Part shown: piece by piece, positions 16,169 to 24,176 of the stretch
How positions within the stretch are numbered: position 1 is the stretch's first letter
Layout: each line of letters begins with the position of its first letter
NCBI GenBank assembly: GCA_019242475.1
Contig: JAFAVK010000066.1
Location: 28,367 to 92,366 of the forward strand
Direction of reading: 5' to 3'
DNA from: Acidobacteriota bacterium
GTDB taxonomy: Bacteria; Acidobacteriota; Blastocatellia; Pyrinomonadales; Pyrinomonadaceae
Length of the DNA stretch: 64,000 bases
Translations under genes and position numbers: made by a program
The notes under the pieces: generated by a model
What the model was told of the DNA's origin: nothing
Seen by the model: the letters and a program-made list of their open reading frames with translations, nothing else
The model's database searches: none

Positions 16169-17899
16169 TCAGGTCAGCATTTTGTAGATGAGCTGCGCGA
16201 GAACCAGCATCGCCCCGCCCGCCCGGTACACTCCCTCCGACCAATCCGTGTCGTCCAGCATATAGAAGAAAAGGTGTAGCGGTATGTAATCAGGGTTCGG
16301 GTCAATCTGGATATTCTCTAACCACGTTTGCCACAAGCTCTGAATGTCTTCCGGCTTTTGTGCAACCCGTTCTCGGGCCAAGTAGGACGGCGCCTTTTTT
16401 GAGAATCTGCCAAGCAGATCATCAAAACTAGCAAACCCCATCGTCCCGCAATGCCCCTCGATCTCCTTACCGTAGCCCTGTTGTAAACAGAGCATGATAA
16501 AGCCGAGGACATCCGCCACCACCTGGTTACGCTTAACAATCGAGCTGTTGGATAATAATTGTGAGTTCTTCCCGATATGCCCGTCGATGCTATCGGCGTC
16601 TATGTCCTCAAGTATTATGAGCCGCTGCTGAACGACGTTATGATTTTTGTCCTCCAGCCGCAACGCATCGAGTGACAAGGGGGTGTAGGGAAGTACGGAG
16701 AACCCCCCAATGGAGTATTGAGGCTGGTAGGTCACGGAGAGAGGCTTGAGCGGCTTAGCCGGCGAGTAAGTGCCCGACAAGATGTCTGTCGTCGAGTGGC
16801 CTTCCCCCCAGGCCCGGAAGTACGGGTCTAGCTTGTCGAAAGGCTCGTCGAAGGTTTTTTCCGACTCGGGTGCGACTTTGAGCACCGCGCCTCTGTACGC
16901 ATCCTGGGCATAGTATTGCGCGAAAAAGTAGGTGAACACTTCTTCGTCGAACGAGTTGAATTGTTTGGCAATAACCCTGAGTATCTCCAGGTGGGGCTTG
17001 AGCTTTTCTTCAATCGCGGCCAGGACACCCGGGAACTGGCCCAAGGTGTGTATGTGGGGAGGGATGTCTTCGCCAGCGCGGAGAGGGATTCTATCTAACA
17101 GTTGACTGATTCGCTTTACCTTCTCGTGTTCGAGGCGCCCGACGGTGTTATCCCCCCAGAGCAATTTTGCCAGCCCCAGATACCGGCTGCTTATCTGCTC
17201 TAATTTCTTTCCACTTATTTTCTTCGCCTTGTCGTAAGGAACGATCTCGTGCCGCTTCGGCTGGATTCCCACGGCCTCGTATAAGCGAGTTCGCTTATCT
17301 AAACAGACGCGGAGCCCTGTATCTATGTCCCTGTTCGTCAGCGTCGGGAATTGCCGGATGGAGCGATTCGAACTCATCCAGGAAATGTCGGCGAGCATGA
17401 CCTCCATGTCATAACCCAGCGCCCAGGAGGTTCGGTAAGCGCGGCCGAGGTCGGCCAAAAGCAGGATGGAATCTTCGATGGGACTTAAGCCGTGGCATAT
17501 CAGAACGTGCTTGACGTGTTGTAACTGTTCCGGGGTTTCAAGATTTATAAACTGTGCTTTGAGCCCCTCTTCATCGTGCTCTCTCAAGCACTGGATCATG
17601 CTGTCCGTTAATTCATCTGGCCTATCCGCCGTCACGTCGTCCGAAGATTTTCTGGTCTTTCCTAAACACAGATAAGCACATTTACCCAACAGCCTCTCCG
17701 GGAGGGCAAGAAATATCGCGTCGGGCACTGCCTTGGGGCTGTCGGATACAAATTTGCAGGCGTCAAGGAGCCTTTTATAAAAAGGTTGTTTGAGGGCCGT
17801 ATAAGTACGAGTATTTTCAAATTCACTTCCCTTTACGTCAACAGATCGTGCAAGCGCCCGGTTCCGAGACCACTCGGCGAGCTTGTACATATTGAGCAT
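16169..17899 (-). CDS. Unrecognised 576-aa protein with a possible class I synthetase-like Rossmann region
   Basis: I do not recognise the whole protein. Residues about 130-245 read HVLICHGLSPIEDSILLLAD, GYDMEVMLADISWMSSNRSI, then RTRLYEAVGIQPKRHEIVPY. This order resembles the Rossmann core of TyrRS/TrpRS-like enzymes and also, at HGLSPIEDS, the start of cyclodipeptide synthases. No canonical HIGH or KMSKS motif is present. The C-terminus ends in a hydrophobic helix (GGAMLVLAQLIYKML). AAGGAGG upstream of ATG 17899 strongly supports the start. Base composition is clearly less GC-rich than the neighbours, which suggests recent transfer. The gene is convergent with the kinase cassette, and directly upstream lies a broken YbaK-like gene, fitting a tRNA theme. 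That link is inference. Confidence 0.6.
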   Translation of the reverse strand: MLNMYKLAEWSRNRALARSVDVKGSEFENTRTYTALKQPFYKRLLDACKFVSDSPKAVPDAIFLALPERLLGKCAYLCLGKTRKSSDDVTADRPDELTDSMIQCLREHDEEGLKAQFINLETPEQLQHVKHVLICHGLSPIEDSILLLADLGRAYRTSWALGYDMEVMLADISWMSSNRSIRQFPTLTNRDIDTGLRVCLDKRTRLYEAVGIQPKRHEIVPYDKAKKISGKKLEQISSRYLGLAKLLWGDNTVGRLEHEKVKRISQLLDRIPLRAGEDIPPHIHTLGQFPGVLAAIEEKLKPHLEILRVIAKQFNSFDEEVFTYFFAQYYAQDAYRGAVLKVAPESEKTFDEPFDKLDPYFRAWGEGHSTTDILSGTYSPAKPLKPLSVTYQPQYSIGGFSVLPYTPLSLDALRLEDKNHNVVQQRLIILEDIDADSIDGHIGKNSQLLSNSSIVKRNQVVADVLGFIMLCLQQGYGKEIEGHCGTMGFASFDDLLGRFSKKAPSYLARERVAQKPEDIQSLWQTWLENIQIDPNPDYIPLHLFFYMLDDTDWSEGVYRAGGAMLVLAQLIYKMLT

Positions 17900-17904
17900 G
17901 GCTT

Positions 17905-18252
17905 CCTCCTTCGTCGTCCTACGGCGAGATGCGACCTGCCTTGTTGAATATGCAAAAACTTGATCGGGTATTTCGGGGGAGCGAGGGGGCCGACAACGGG
18001 CACCCCTTTCTTCATCTTCTAATGTCGGTTATTTGCCCGTTAGAGGCAGATGCTCTTAATAACATCGGTGACAGGTACGCCGGCCGCCTCCGCCGCCCCT
18101 TTCACCGAACGGCATGGCTGATTGAAGTTGATTACTTCGGCCTGAATCCTATTTGTTATCAAGTATTCTTTTAACTTTTCACCGTAGGTGCTCATAAGAT
18201 CACTTGTCCGTGTAACTACAAGTCTCCTTTGCTCGGGAGTTCTACCGGCCAT
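17905..18252 (-). pseudogene. Broken YbaK/ProX-like tRNA-editing protein gene
   Basis: The translated segment YGEKLKEYLITNRIQAEVIN, then CRSVKGAAEAAGVPVTDVIK and SICL, matches the first half of the YbaK/EbsC aminoacyl-tRNA deacylase fold (ending at the conserved VxKS). A TAA at 18040-18042 and a TAG at 18019-18021 then interrupt the same frame. Beyond them the frame continues with GVPVVGPLAPPKYPIKF, which plausibly matches the next strand of the family. It therefore looks like a decayed gene, not a frameshift. The start is unclear (ATG 18252 or ATG 18354). The composition is GC-poor like the downstream 576-aa gene. Homology of the part beyond the stops is weaker. Confidence 0.5.
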
Positions 18253-18437
18253 GGCCTCCAGGAGAAATAAAGCCCCCAAGGGGTTTCTTATAGTTAAGAT
18301 GAAGTGATGCAGTGAAAATTGACGAGGGTAAGGCTCCCGCCAATCAATAGCCAACCTTGAGCAGCGAGACGGTATACCTGTTCAATAAGGAAGTCAAGGA
18401 TTTCCACCCTGACGAGAGGATGCCCCCGAGCGGGCAG

Positions 18438-19979
18438 TTACCGCCAATTATTGGTTAACGCGACACGGCGGACGACGCGCGGGCCGGCGCGCCAGTCTTC
18501 GTTGAGGTCGAGGCGGTAGGTCTCGATCCGCGGGGAGAGGCAGCGGGCGAGCGCGTGGAAGGAGCGGTGGAAGCGGAGCATGGGGGCGACGAGGTAGAGG
18601 AGCGGCGGCTCGTCGGAGAGTTCGGCGTCGCCGAAGAGGCCGGCGCCGTTGATGTGGCCGGCGCGGCGCTGCGCCTCGACGCGCCGCCAGTAGTCCGCGC
18701 CCTGGAGCGCGAGCGCGGCGTCCTCCGAGACCTTCAGCTCGACGACGACGAGGCGGCCGTCGCGGCGCAGCGCCAGGAGGTCTACGGGTCGCGCGGCGGC
18801 GCCGGGCGCGGCGCGGAACTGCGCGTGGATGGGCGCGAGGCGGAGGCCGGGGTCGAGGCGCGTCACGTCGCGGCGCAGGAGGGCTTCGAGCCACGCCTCG
18901 GGCGCGGCGCGGTAGAGCGCGTGGCGGCGCTCGGGCGCGGCCGCGCGCCTGTGCTCTCGGAGCGCGTCGAGGAGGTTGAAGAAGTCCGCCTCCTTCCCTT
19001 CCTCAAACAAGTCTCGATGATTGCCGACGCCGAACCAGAGTTGCTCCCTCCCGGCCACGCGCCGTACGCGCGCGAAGGGCAGGCCGTGGAAGCGCAGCGT
19101 CTCGCCGTAGCGCGCGCGCACGAAGTCGATCTCGTCGGGCGCGAGCGCGACGACGCCCGCGGTCAACTCCGAAGGCGCACGCCCCGCGGCGCGTGCAAGT
19201 CTCGGGGCCGGCGCGTCGAGTAGTTCTTCGAGCGTCGGCACGTCAAGAAGCGACGGGCGGCGCTCCCCTTCCGCCAACTCATAAAGGGAGACGCGCTCGC
19301 GGAGACCTTCGCGCAGCAGCGGGAGTCGTTCGCTGACGGCCGCCGCCAGCGCCCGCGGCGCGACGAGCCGGAGCGTACGCGCGCCGCGCCCGCCCTCGCC
19401 CAATCTCTCGAACCAGAGCAGCGCGGACGTGAGAAAGCTCTCGACCGCCTCGGCGCCCGCGGGCACGACCGGCGCCGCGAGCGCGACGTGTTCCGACCCG
19501 ACGGCCTTCATCCGCAACAGCACGCGCGCCCAGCGCCCCGGCTCGCCGCGCCGCGCGCCCGGACTCAGCGACGCGTGTTCGAGCCGCGCGCACGCCGCCT
19601 CGCAGAACAGCGCGGCCAGACGTTCGCACTCCGCGCGCCTGGCATCCGCCACCGCCGCGCGCGCCGACGCCACGGGCGCGCGCGGCACCAGCGAGAGAAG
19701 CGCGCGCCTTGCCCCCGCCCTGCCGACGGCTTCGAGGTAGAGCCCCTCCCCTTCCGCGCGCCACGCCGCGACCCGCCAACGGCGCAGGCCCGACTCGCCC
19801 CAGTAAGAGAAGACGAGCGAGCCTCCCGCCACGCGCAGCTCCCACTCGCCGCGCCGCAGCTCGACGGCCGCCGCCGCGTCGCGCCCCTCGCGCAGGAACC
19901 AGGCGGCGCGCGCTTCGAGCAGGCGCGCGAGCAGACGCGAGGCCGCTTCCACTTTGTCGTGGCTGTCGAGACGGTTCAC
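18438..19979 (-). CDS. Hypothetical protein with C-terminal PD-(D/E)XK nuclease-like motif
   Basis: About 513 aa. Near the C-terminus ARPVDLLALRRDGRLVVVEL followed by KVSED fits the PD-(D/E)XK core (Asp, then Glu-x-Lys on the next strand), with a downstream helix ADYWRRVEAQRRAGHI. The long N-terminal part is Arg/Ala-rich and not recognised. There is no signal peptide or membrane helix. I chose the GTG at 19979 (VNRLDSHDKVEAASRLL), because residues read upstream of it look like non-coding Arg/Pro-rich translation. It could be a DNA-processing or nuclease-like DUF protein. Its composition is high-GC, like the chromosome and unlike the adjacent low-GC genes. Confidence 0.65.
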   Translation of the reverse strand: MNRLDSHDKVEAASRLLARLLEARAAWFLREGRDAAAAVELRRGEWELRVAGGSLVFSYWGESGLRRWRVAAWRAEGEGLYLEAVGRAGARRALLSLVPRAPVASARAAVADARRAECERLAALFCEAACARLEHASLSPGARRGEPGRWARVLLRMKAVGSEHVALAAPVVPAGAEAVESFLTSALLWFERLGEGGRGARTLRLVAPRALAAAVSERLPLLREGLRERVSLYELAEGERRPSLLDVPTLEELLDAPAPRLARAAGRAPSELTAGVVALAPDEIDFVRARYGETLRFHGLPFARVRRVAGREQLWFGVGNHRDLFEEGKEADFFNLLDALREHRRAAAPERRHALYRAAPEAWLEALLRRDVTRLDPGLRLAPIHAQFRAAPGAAARPVDLLALRRDGRLVVVELKVSEDAALALQGADYWRRVEAQRRAGHINGAGLFGDAELSDEPPLLYLVAPMLRFHRSFHALARCLSPRIETYRLDLNEDWRAGPRVVRRVALTNNWR

Positions 19980-20148
19980 GGGTGACTTTGTGAAGCGTGG
20001 CGGCGCTCTACGGGGTCGCGGGTTCGCGGGTGTCGGCGGGCGTATGCTAACATCGAACCACTTCGGCCAAACGAAAAATCTGCGGCGGGTAATCTCTAGA
20101 GGGGTGGGGGGCGCCGTTAACGCTGTGCGGGCGGCGCCCGTCATTATT

Positions 20149-20643
20149 ATGGGACGTGTGAAGAAGGTCTTGAAGTGGTCGCTGGTGGTCGTGGCTCTGC
20201 TCTTTGTGGGGGCGCAGTTCTACCGGCCCGACCGGACGAACCCGCCGGTGGACGAGCGCAAGACGATGCGGGCCAACACGCAGATGACGCCCGAGGTCGC
20301 GGCCGTCCTCCAACGCTCGTGCAAAGACTGCCACTCGTCCGAGACGGCCTGGCCCTGGTACTCGAACGTCTCGCCGGCCTCCTGGTTCTTGAAGAACCAC
20401 GTGGAGGACGGTCGCCGCCAGCTTTCGTTCTCCGAGTGGGCGACCTACCCGAAGCGCAAGCGCGAGCGCAAGCTCCACGAGATGTGCGAGCAGGTCGAGT
20501 CGGGCGAGATGCCGCTCAAGACCTACCTGCCGCTCCACCCGAGCGCCAAGCTCTCGGACGAGGACAGGCGACTCATCTGCGACTGGACGAAGCAGGAGGA
20601 GGAGCGCCAGCCCGAAACGTTGCCGGCGCAGGGCGGGGATTAG
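20149..20643 (+). CDS. Haem-binding domain protein, membrane-anchored monohaem
   Basis: 164 aa. An N-terminal membrane anchor (VLKWSLVVVALLFVGAQFY) is followed by a Haem_bd-type domain: RSCKDCHSSETAWPWYSNVS contains the CxxCH haem attachment site, and SPASWFLKNHVEDGRRQLSF is the conserved block after it. A probable distal Met is in GEMPLKTYLPLHP. It is an electron-transfer or sensor protein on the periplasmic face. I chose the ATG at 20149 because the anchor follows directly; the reading upstream is spurious. It is divergent from the PD-(D/E)XK gene. Confidence 0.85.
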   Translation: MGRVKKVLKWSLVVVALLFVGAQFYRPDRTNPPVDERKTMRANTQMTPEVAAVLQRSCKDCHSSETAWPWYSNVSPASWFLKNHVEDGRRQLSFSEWATYPKRKRERKLHEMCEQVESGEMPLKTYLPLHPSAKLSDEDRRLICDWTKQEEERQPETLPAQGGD

Positions 20644-20820
20644 GAACTATCCGCGCCGCCGCGCGTGAAAACGGCGCGGGGATTTCGGGCCAACCCGCCG
20701 GCGGCGCGCGGGCATCGGAATCTCTCGCCGCTCCCCGAAAGTTTTCCGACAACCCCCTGGCATTGGAACGGGCCGCCCGCGCGCGCTCTGACGGCTCCAG
20801 CGACCCCGGATGAAAGGTTT

Positions 20821-21810
20821 ATGAGAAGGACTTTTTACGCCTCGACCTTCGCACTCTTACTCGCCGCGCTCGGCTCGGCCGCAGCGTCCGCGCAGGCGCC
20901 GGCCGCCGCTTCGCTCCCGCTGCCGGCCTCGGACGCGCTGCTCACGCTCGACGTGCGCACGCTCTTCGCCGAAGTCATCCCGCGCGCGCTCGCCTCGGAC
21001 GCGGCGCGGCTCGCGCAGTTGAACGCCGACGTGGCGGAGTTCAAGGCCCGCACCGGCATCGACGCGCGCGACTTCGACACGCTCGCCGTCGGCGCGCGCA
21101 TCGTCGCGCTGCCTTCGGGCGCGGTCAAGTTCGACCGCGTGACGGCGGTCGCGCGCGGCAGGTTCAAGGCGGAGGCGCTCGTCGCGGCCGCGCGCGCCGC
21201 CGCGAAGGGCGGGCTCGCGGAGCAGGCGTACGGCGGCAAAACGGTCTACGTCGCGGCGGTCAACGACCAGCTCAAGCTCTTCGGCCTGGCACGGATGCGC
21301 GTGAAGGACTTGGCCTTCGCCGTGCTCGACCAGAACACGCTGGCGCTCGGCGAGCCGGAGGACGTGCGCGCGGCCATCGACGCGCAGGCCGGCCGCGGGC
21401 GCGCCGACCTGAGCCCGCTCAACTTCCCGAAAGACCCGGGCACCTTCCTCGCCTTCGCCGGCAACGTGCCGGCGGGCGCGCTGGCCGGCGTGGAGACGGG
21501 GCTCTCGCCGAACGTTGACCGCGCCATCCAGTCCGTCCGCGGCTTCTACGGGACGGCCGGCTCGACGGCCGCGGGCGCGCAGCTGATGACGACGCTGCGC
21601 GCGGGCACGGCCGCCGACGCCAAGCAGCTTTACGACGTGGTGGGCGCGCTCCGGCAGGTCGCGCCCGGCTTCATCTCGCTGGCCGGCCCGAAGTGGGGCT
21701 TCGCCGGCCCGATGGTCAGCAACATGAAGGTCACGACCAAGGGCAACGAAGTCCAACTCCGCCTCGACGTGCCGCAGGCCGACATCGTGACGGTGCTGAA
21801 GGCACTGTAA
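20821..21810 (+). CDS. Secreted protein of unknown function
   Basis: About 329 aa with a signal peptide (TFALLLAALGSAAASAQ). The mature part begins with LPLPASDALLTLDVRTLFAE and has an alternating helix/strand pattern with two similar halves (VAEFKARTGIDARDFDTLAV and later AIQSVRGFYGTAGSTAA). No catalytic motif, cysteine or membrane helix is visible. Proteins of this look, with a VRTLF.EVIPRAL start, are frequent as hypotheticals in acidobacteria. AAAGG precedes the ATG. The 176-bp gap before it shows nothing I can name. Confidence 0.65.
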   Translation: MRRTFYASTFALLLAALGSAAASAQAPAAASLPLPASDALLTLDVRTLFAEVIPRALASDAARLAQLNADVAEFKARTGIDARDFDTLAVGARIVALPSGAVKFDRVTAVARGRFKAEALVAAARAAAKGGLAEQAYGGKTVYVAAVNDQLKLFGLARMRVKDLAFAVLDQNTLALGEPEDVRAAIDAQAGRGRADLSPLNFPKDPGTFLAFAGNVPAGALAGVETGLSPNVDRAIQSVRGFYGTAGSTAAGAQLMTTLRAGTAADAKQLYDVVGALRQVAPGFISLAGPKWGFAGPMVSNMKVTTKGNEVQLRLDVPQADIVTVLKAL

Positions 21811-21823
21811 GGGCGAAGGGGAA

Positions 21824-21901
21824 GACGGGGAGACAGGGGGACGGGGTGACGGGGAGAAGTTGAATCTTCTCCCCGTCACCCCGTCCCCCTGTCTCCCCGT
21901 C
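21824..21901. repeat. GACGGGG-family perfect inverted repeat with six-base loop
   Basis: Two perfect 36-bp arms (21824-21859 and 21866-21901) with only TTGAAT between them lie between convergent genes (stops at 21810 and 21908). As RNA it would form a very stable hairpin on both strands, but without a U-tract. It shares its unit (GACGGGG/AGACAGGG) with the element at 2360. Confidence 0.92.
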
Positions 21902-21907
21902 CGCTTC

Positions 21908-23962
21908 TTACTTCGACGTGTCGAGCGGCGGGATGTTGACGGGCGGGCGGCGGGGCAGGGCGGCGGGCTCGTCCTGGTCGAGCTGGGCGAGCGTGTCGCG
22001 GTAGATTTCGATCTGCCCCTTCTCTTCGAGCCGGCGGCGCGCCTCGACGAGGAAGTCGTCGAAGAGCTGCCCGCGCCGCTCTTCGAGCGCGCGCTCGGTC
22101 AGGTCGGCCTTCTGCTTCTCGAAATCCTCGGGCTTCGAGTCCCGGCGCTCCTTGACCGCGACGACGACCCACTTGTCGCCGACCTTGACGGGCGTCTTGG
22201 TCGCCTCGCCCGTCTTGAGCTGGTAGACGGCGGCGTCGAGCGCCGGGTCGGCGCCGGCCGAGCCGAGCGGGCGGCCGAGCTTGAACGCCTCCTCGTCCTC
22301 CGCCTTGAGGCCGGCCTTCGCGGCGGCCGCCTTCAGCGCGTCCACGCCGCCCGCCGCGGAGGCGATCTCTTTCGCCGTCTGTTCGAGCTGCTCGCCGGCG
22401 CGCGCGGTCTTGAAATCCCCCGCGACCCTGTCCTTCACCTCGTCGAACTCGGGGATGCGCGGGTCGCGCTTCTCGACGAGCTGCGGGATGGCGAAGCCGC
22501 CCTTGACGCCGACGAAGTCGCCGACGGCGCCGGCCTCTTCGAGCGGCTTGATCTTCTCCTCGAACTGCGGGCTGGAGCCGATCTCGGGCACCTCGTCGCC
22601 GGGCTGGATGAAGGGGGTCTCCTTGACCATCTCGGCCGGCGTCATGTTGGCCTGCGCGGCGAACTCCTGCGCCACCTTCTGCGGGTCGCGCGTCTCCTTC
22701 AGGCGGTCGTTCGCCTTGCGCGCGAGGTCTTGCGCGACGTTGTAGGAGCGGCGGTTGCGCAAGGAGACGAGCAGCTCCGGCTTCGCGTCCTCGAACGTCT
22801 TCGGCACGGCCGCACCGCGGCGGAAGATGTAGTAGGCGTTGCCGGTCTTGAGGGGGTCGCCGACCTGGCCCTCCTTCATGTCGAGCGTGTTCTGCAAGAG
22901 GTCGTTGACGTTGCCGACCGTCCCCGGGGCGTTCGGCTTGCGGGCCGGGTTGCGCTTGACGGGGTTGGGGAGCCAGCCGCCCTCCTTCGCCGTCGCGGGG
23001 TCTTCGGAGTTGCCGCGCGCCTGCTCGGCGAAGTCCTCCTCGGAGGCCGTCAGGTCGTCCTTGCGGATGCGCCCGACGATCTCCGAAGCCTTCTTCAGCA
23101 CGTCCTGGTCGAGTTCGGGGCGCGCGACCTTGAGGACGATCTGCTGGACGCGGACGCCGGCCATCTTGTTCTCCGGCTTGAGCGAGTCGTACTCCTTGTG
23201 CAGGTCTTCGTCGGGGATGTTCAGCTTCTGCCCGACCTTCTCCTGGTTGACGAAGACGTACCGAATCTTCTTCTGCTCTTCGAGGAAGCGGTAGTCGGTC
23301 TTGTGCGCGTCGAAGTACTGGCGCAGCTCCTCGTCGGAAGGGTTGATCTTCTTCGCCACGTCCTCGGCGGTGACGGCGACGTAGGCGAGGTCGAACTGGG
23401 TGTTTTCGCGCTGGTACTGGTCGCGGACTTCCGCCTCGGAGACCTGCGCGCCGGCCGAGACGAAGGACTGGAGCTTCTGCTCGGCGAGCGCGTCGCGGAC
23501 GCTCTGCTCGAAGAGCGCGACGCTGCCGTAGTTGCGCACGACGTAGTCCTTGTAGAGCTTCACGTCGAACTGCCCGGTCGAGGGGTCGCTGAACTGGCGG
23601 GCGATCTCGTCGCGCACCTCCGCGTCGGAGGCGCCGAAGCCGAGGCGGCGCGCCTCCTGGAGCGAGATGCGGCTGTTGATGGCCTGGTCGAGGAGGCGGT
23701 CGTTGGTCATCCCGATCTGCGCGAGGCTGAACTGGCCGTTGAACCGCGCCTCGAACTTCTTCTTGAGGAGCGTGAAGTCGGCGACGGTCACCTCGTCGCC
23801 GTTGACCTTGGCGAGCACCTCGCGGCTCTTGAAGGGGTTGGCGATGACCGCGTTCGGGCGGTTGTAGACGCCGGCGATGACCATGCCGAGCACCATCAGG
23901 AACGCGAAAAAGCCGATGACGTATTTCCGCGTCCGCTCCATGCGTGTGAAAAACTTGAGCAT
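21908..23962 (-). CDS. PpiD/SurA-type periplasmic peptidyl-prolyl isomerase
   Basis: 684 aa. A single N-terminal membrane helix (KYVIGFFAFLMVLGMVIAGV) anchors the protein facing the periplasm. Residues about 35-190 form the SurA_N-like chaperone domain. A parvulin-like PPIC region at about 235-400 shows VRVQQIVLKV, DFAEQARGNSEDPATAKEGG and GQVGDPLKTGNAYYIF. The C-terminal 250 residues are helical and SurA-like again (GFAIPQLVEKRDP). It helps fold exported proteins and outer-membrane proteins. The ATG at 23962 was chosen because it places the anchor at the N-terminus. Its stop lies just beyond the perfect 36-bp palindrome. Confidence 0.88.
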   Translation of the reverse strand: MLKFFTRMERTRKYVIGFFAFLMVLGMVIAGVYNRPNAVIANPFKSREVLAKVNGDEVTVADFTLLKKKFEARFNGQFSLAQIGMTNDRLLDQAINSRISLQEARRLGFGASDAEVRDEIARQFSDPSTGQFDVKLYKDYVVRNYGSVALFEQSVRDALAEQKLQSFVSAGAQVSEAEVRDQYQRENTQFDLAYVAVTAEDVAKKINPSDEELRQYFDAHKTDYRFLEEQKKIRYVFVNQEKVGQKLNIPDEDLHKEYDSLKPENKMAGVRVQQIVLKVARPELDQDVLKKASEIVGRIRKDDLTASEEDFAEQARGNSEDPATAKEGGWLPNPVKRNPARKPNAPGTVGNVNDLLQNTLDMKEGQVGDPLKTGNAYYIFRRGAAVPKTFEDAKPELLVSLRNRRSYNVAQDLARKANDRLKETRDPQKVAQEFAAQANMTPAEMVKETPFIQPGDEVPEIGSSPQFEEKIKPLEEAGAVGDFVGVKGGFAIPQLVEKRDPRIPEFDEVKDRVAGDFKTARAGEQLEQTAKEIASAAGGVDALKAAAAKAGLKAEDEEAFKLGRPLGSAGADPALDAAVYQLKTGEATKTPVKVGDKWVVVAVKERRDSKPEDFEKQKADLTERALEERRGQLFDDFLVEARRRLEEKGQIEIYRDTLAQLDQDEPAALPRRPPVNIPPLDTSK

Positions 23963-24100
23963 TGCTGAATACCTTCTCTGTAAACGAGGGTTTCGGATTC
24001 GGACTTCCAAGGGGCGCGGGGCGCGTAGGACGGGCGCTCGGCGCACCCCGCAAAAGGCGGATTGTATCCGACGCCCCGCGCGCCGCGCAAACGGGGGAAC

Positions 24101-24176
24101 AGTGGGCAGTTTTCAGTTTTTAGTTTTCAGTCGGACAAGCTCTTACTGAAAACTGAAAACTGTCCTACTGCCTACT
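24101..24176. repeat. AGTTTTC-family inverted repeat mixed with AGTAGGC units
   Basis: The left arm (24101-24131) reads CAGTTTTTAGTTTTCAGT-like heptamers. The right arm (24145-24176) contains ACTGAAAACTGAAAACTG and then CTACTGCCTACT, so two heptamer families meet in one element. It lies between the ppiD-like gene and the GH2 gene, and the GH2 stop codon (24172-24174) is inside the right arm. Confidence 0.75.

Noticed and set aside
21824..21901. Ordinary rho-independent terminator
   Set aside because: The stem is very long and no T-tract follows on either strand; the same holds for the other heptamer hairpins.
21860..23968. 702-residue open frame on the + strand opposite the PpiD-like gene
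   Set aside because: It is the antisense shadow of a GC-rich gene; the composition is Leu/Val/Arg/Asp-skewed without domains, and the minus strand has clear motifs.
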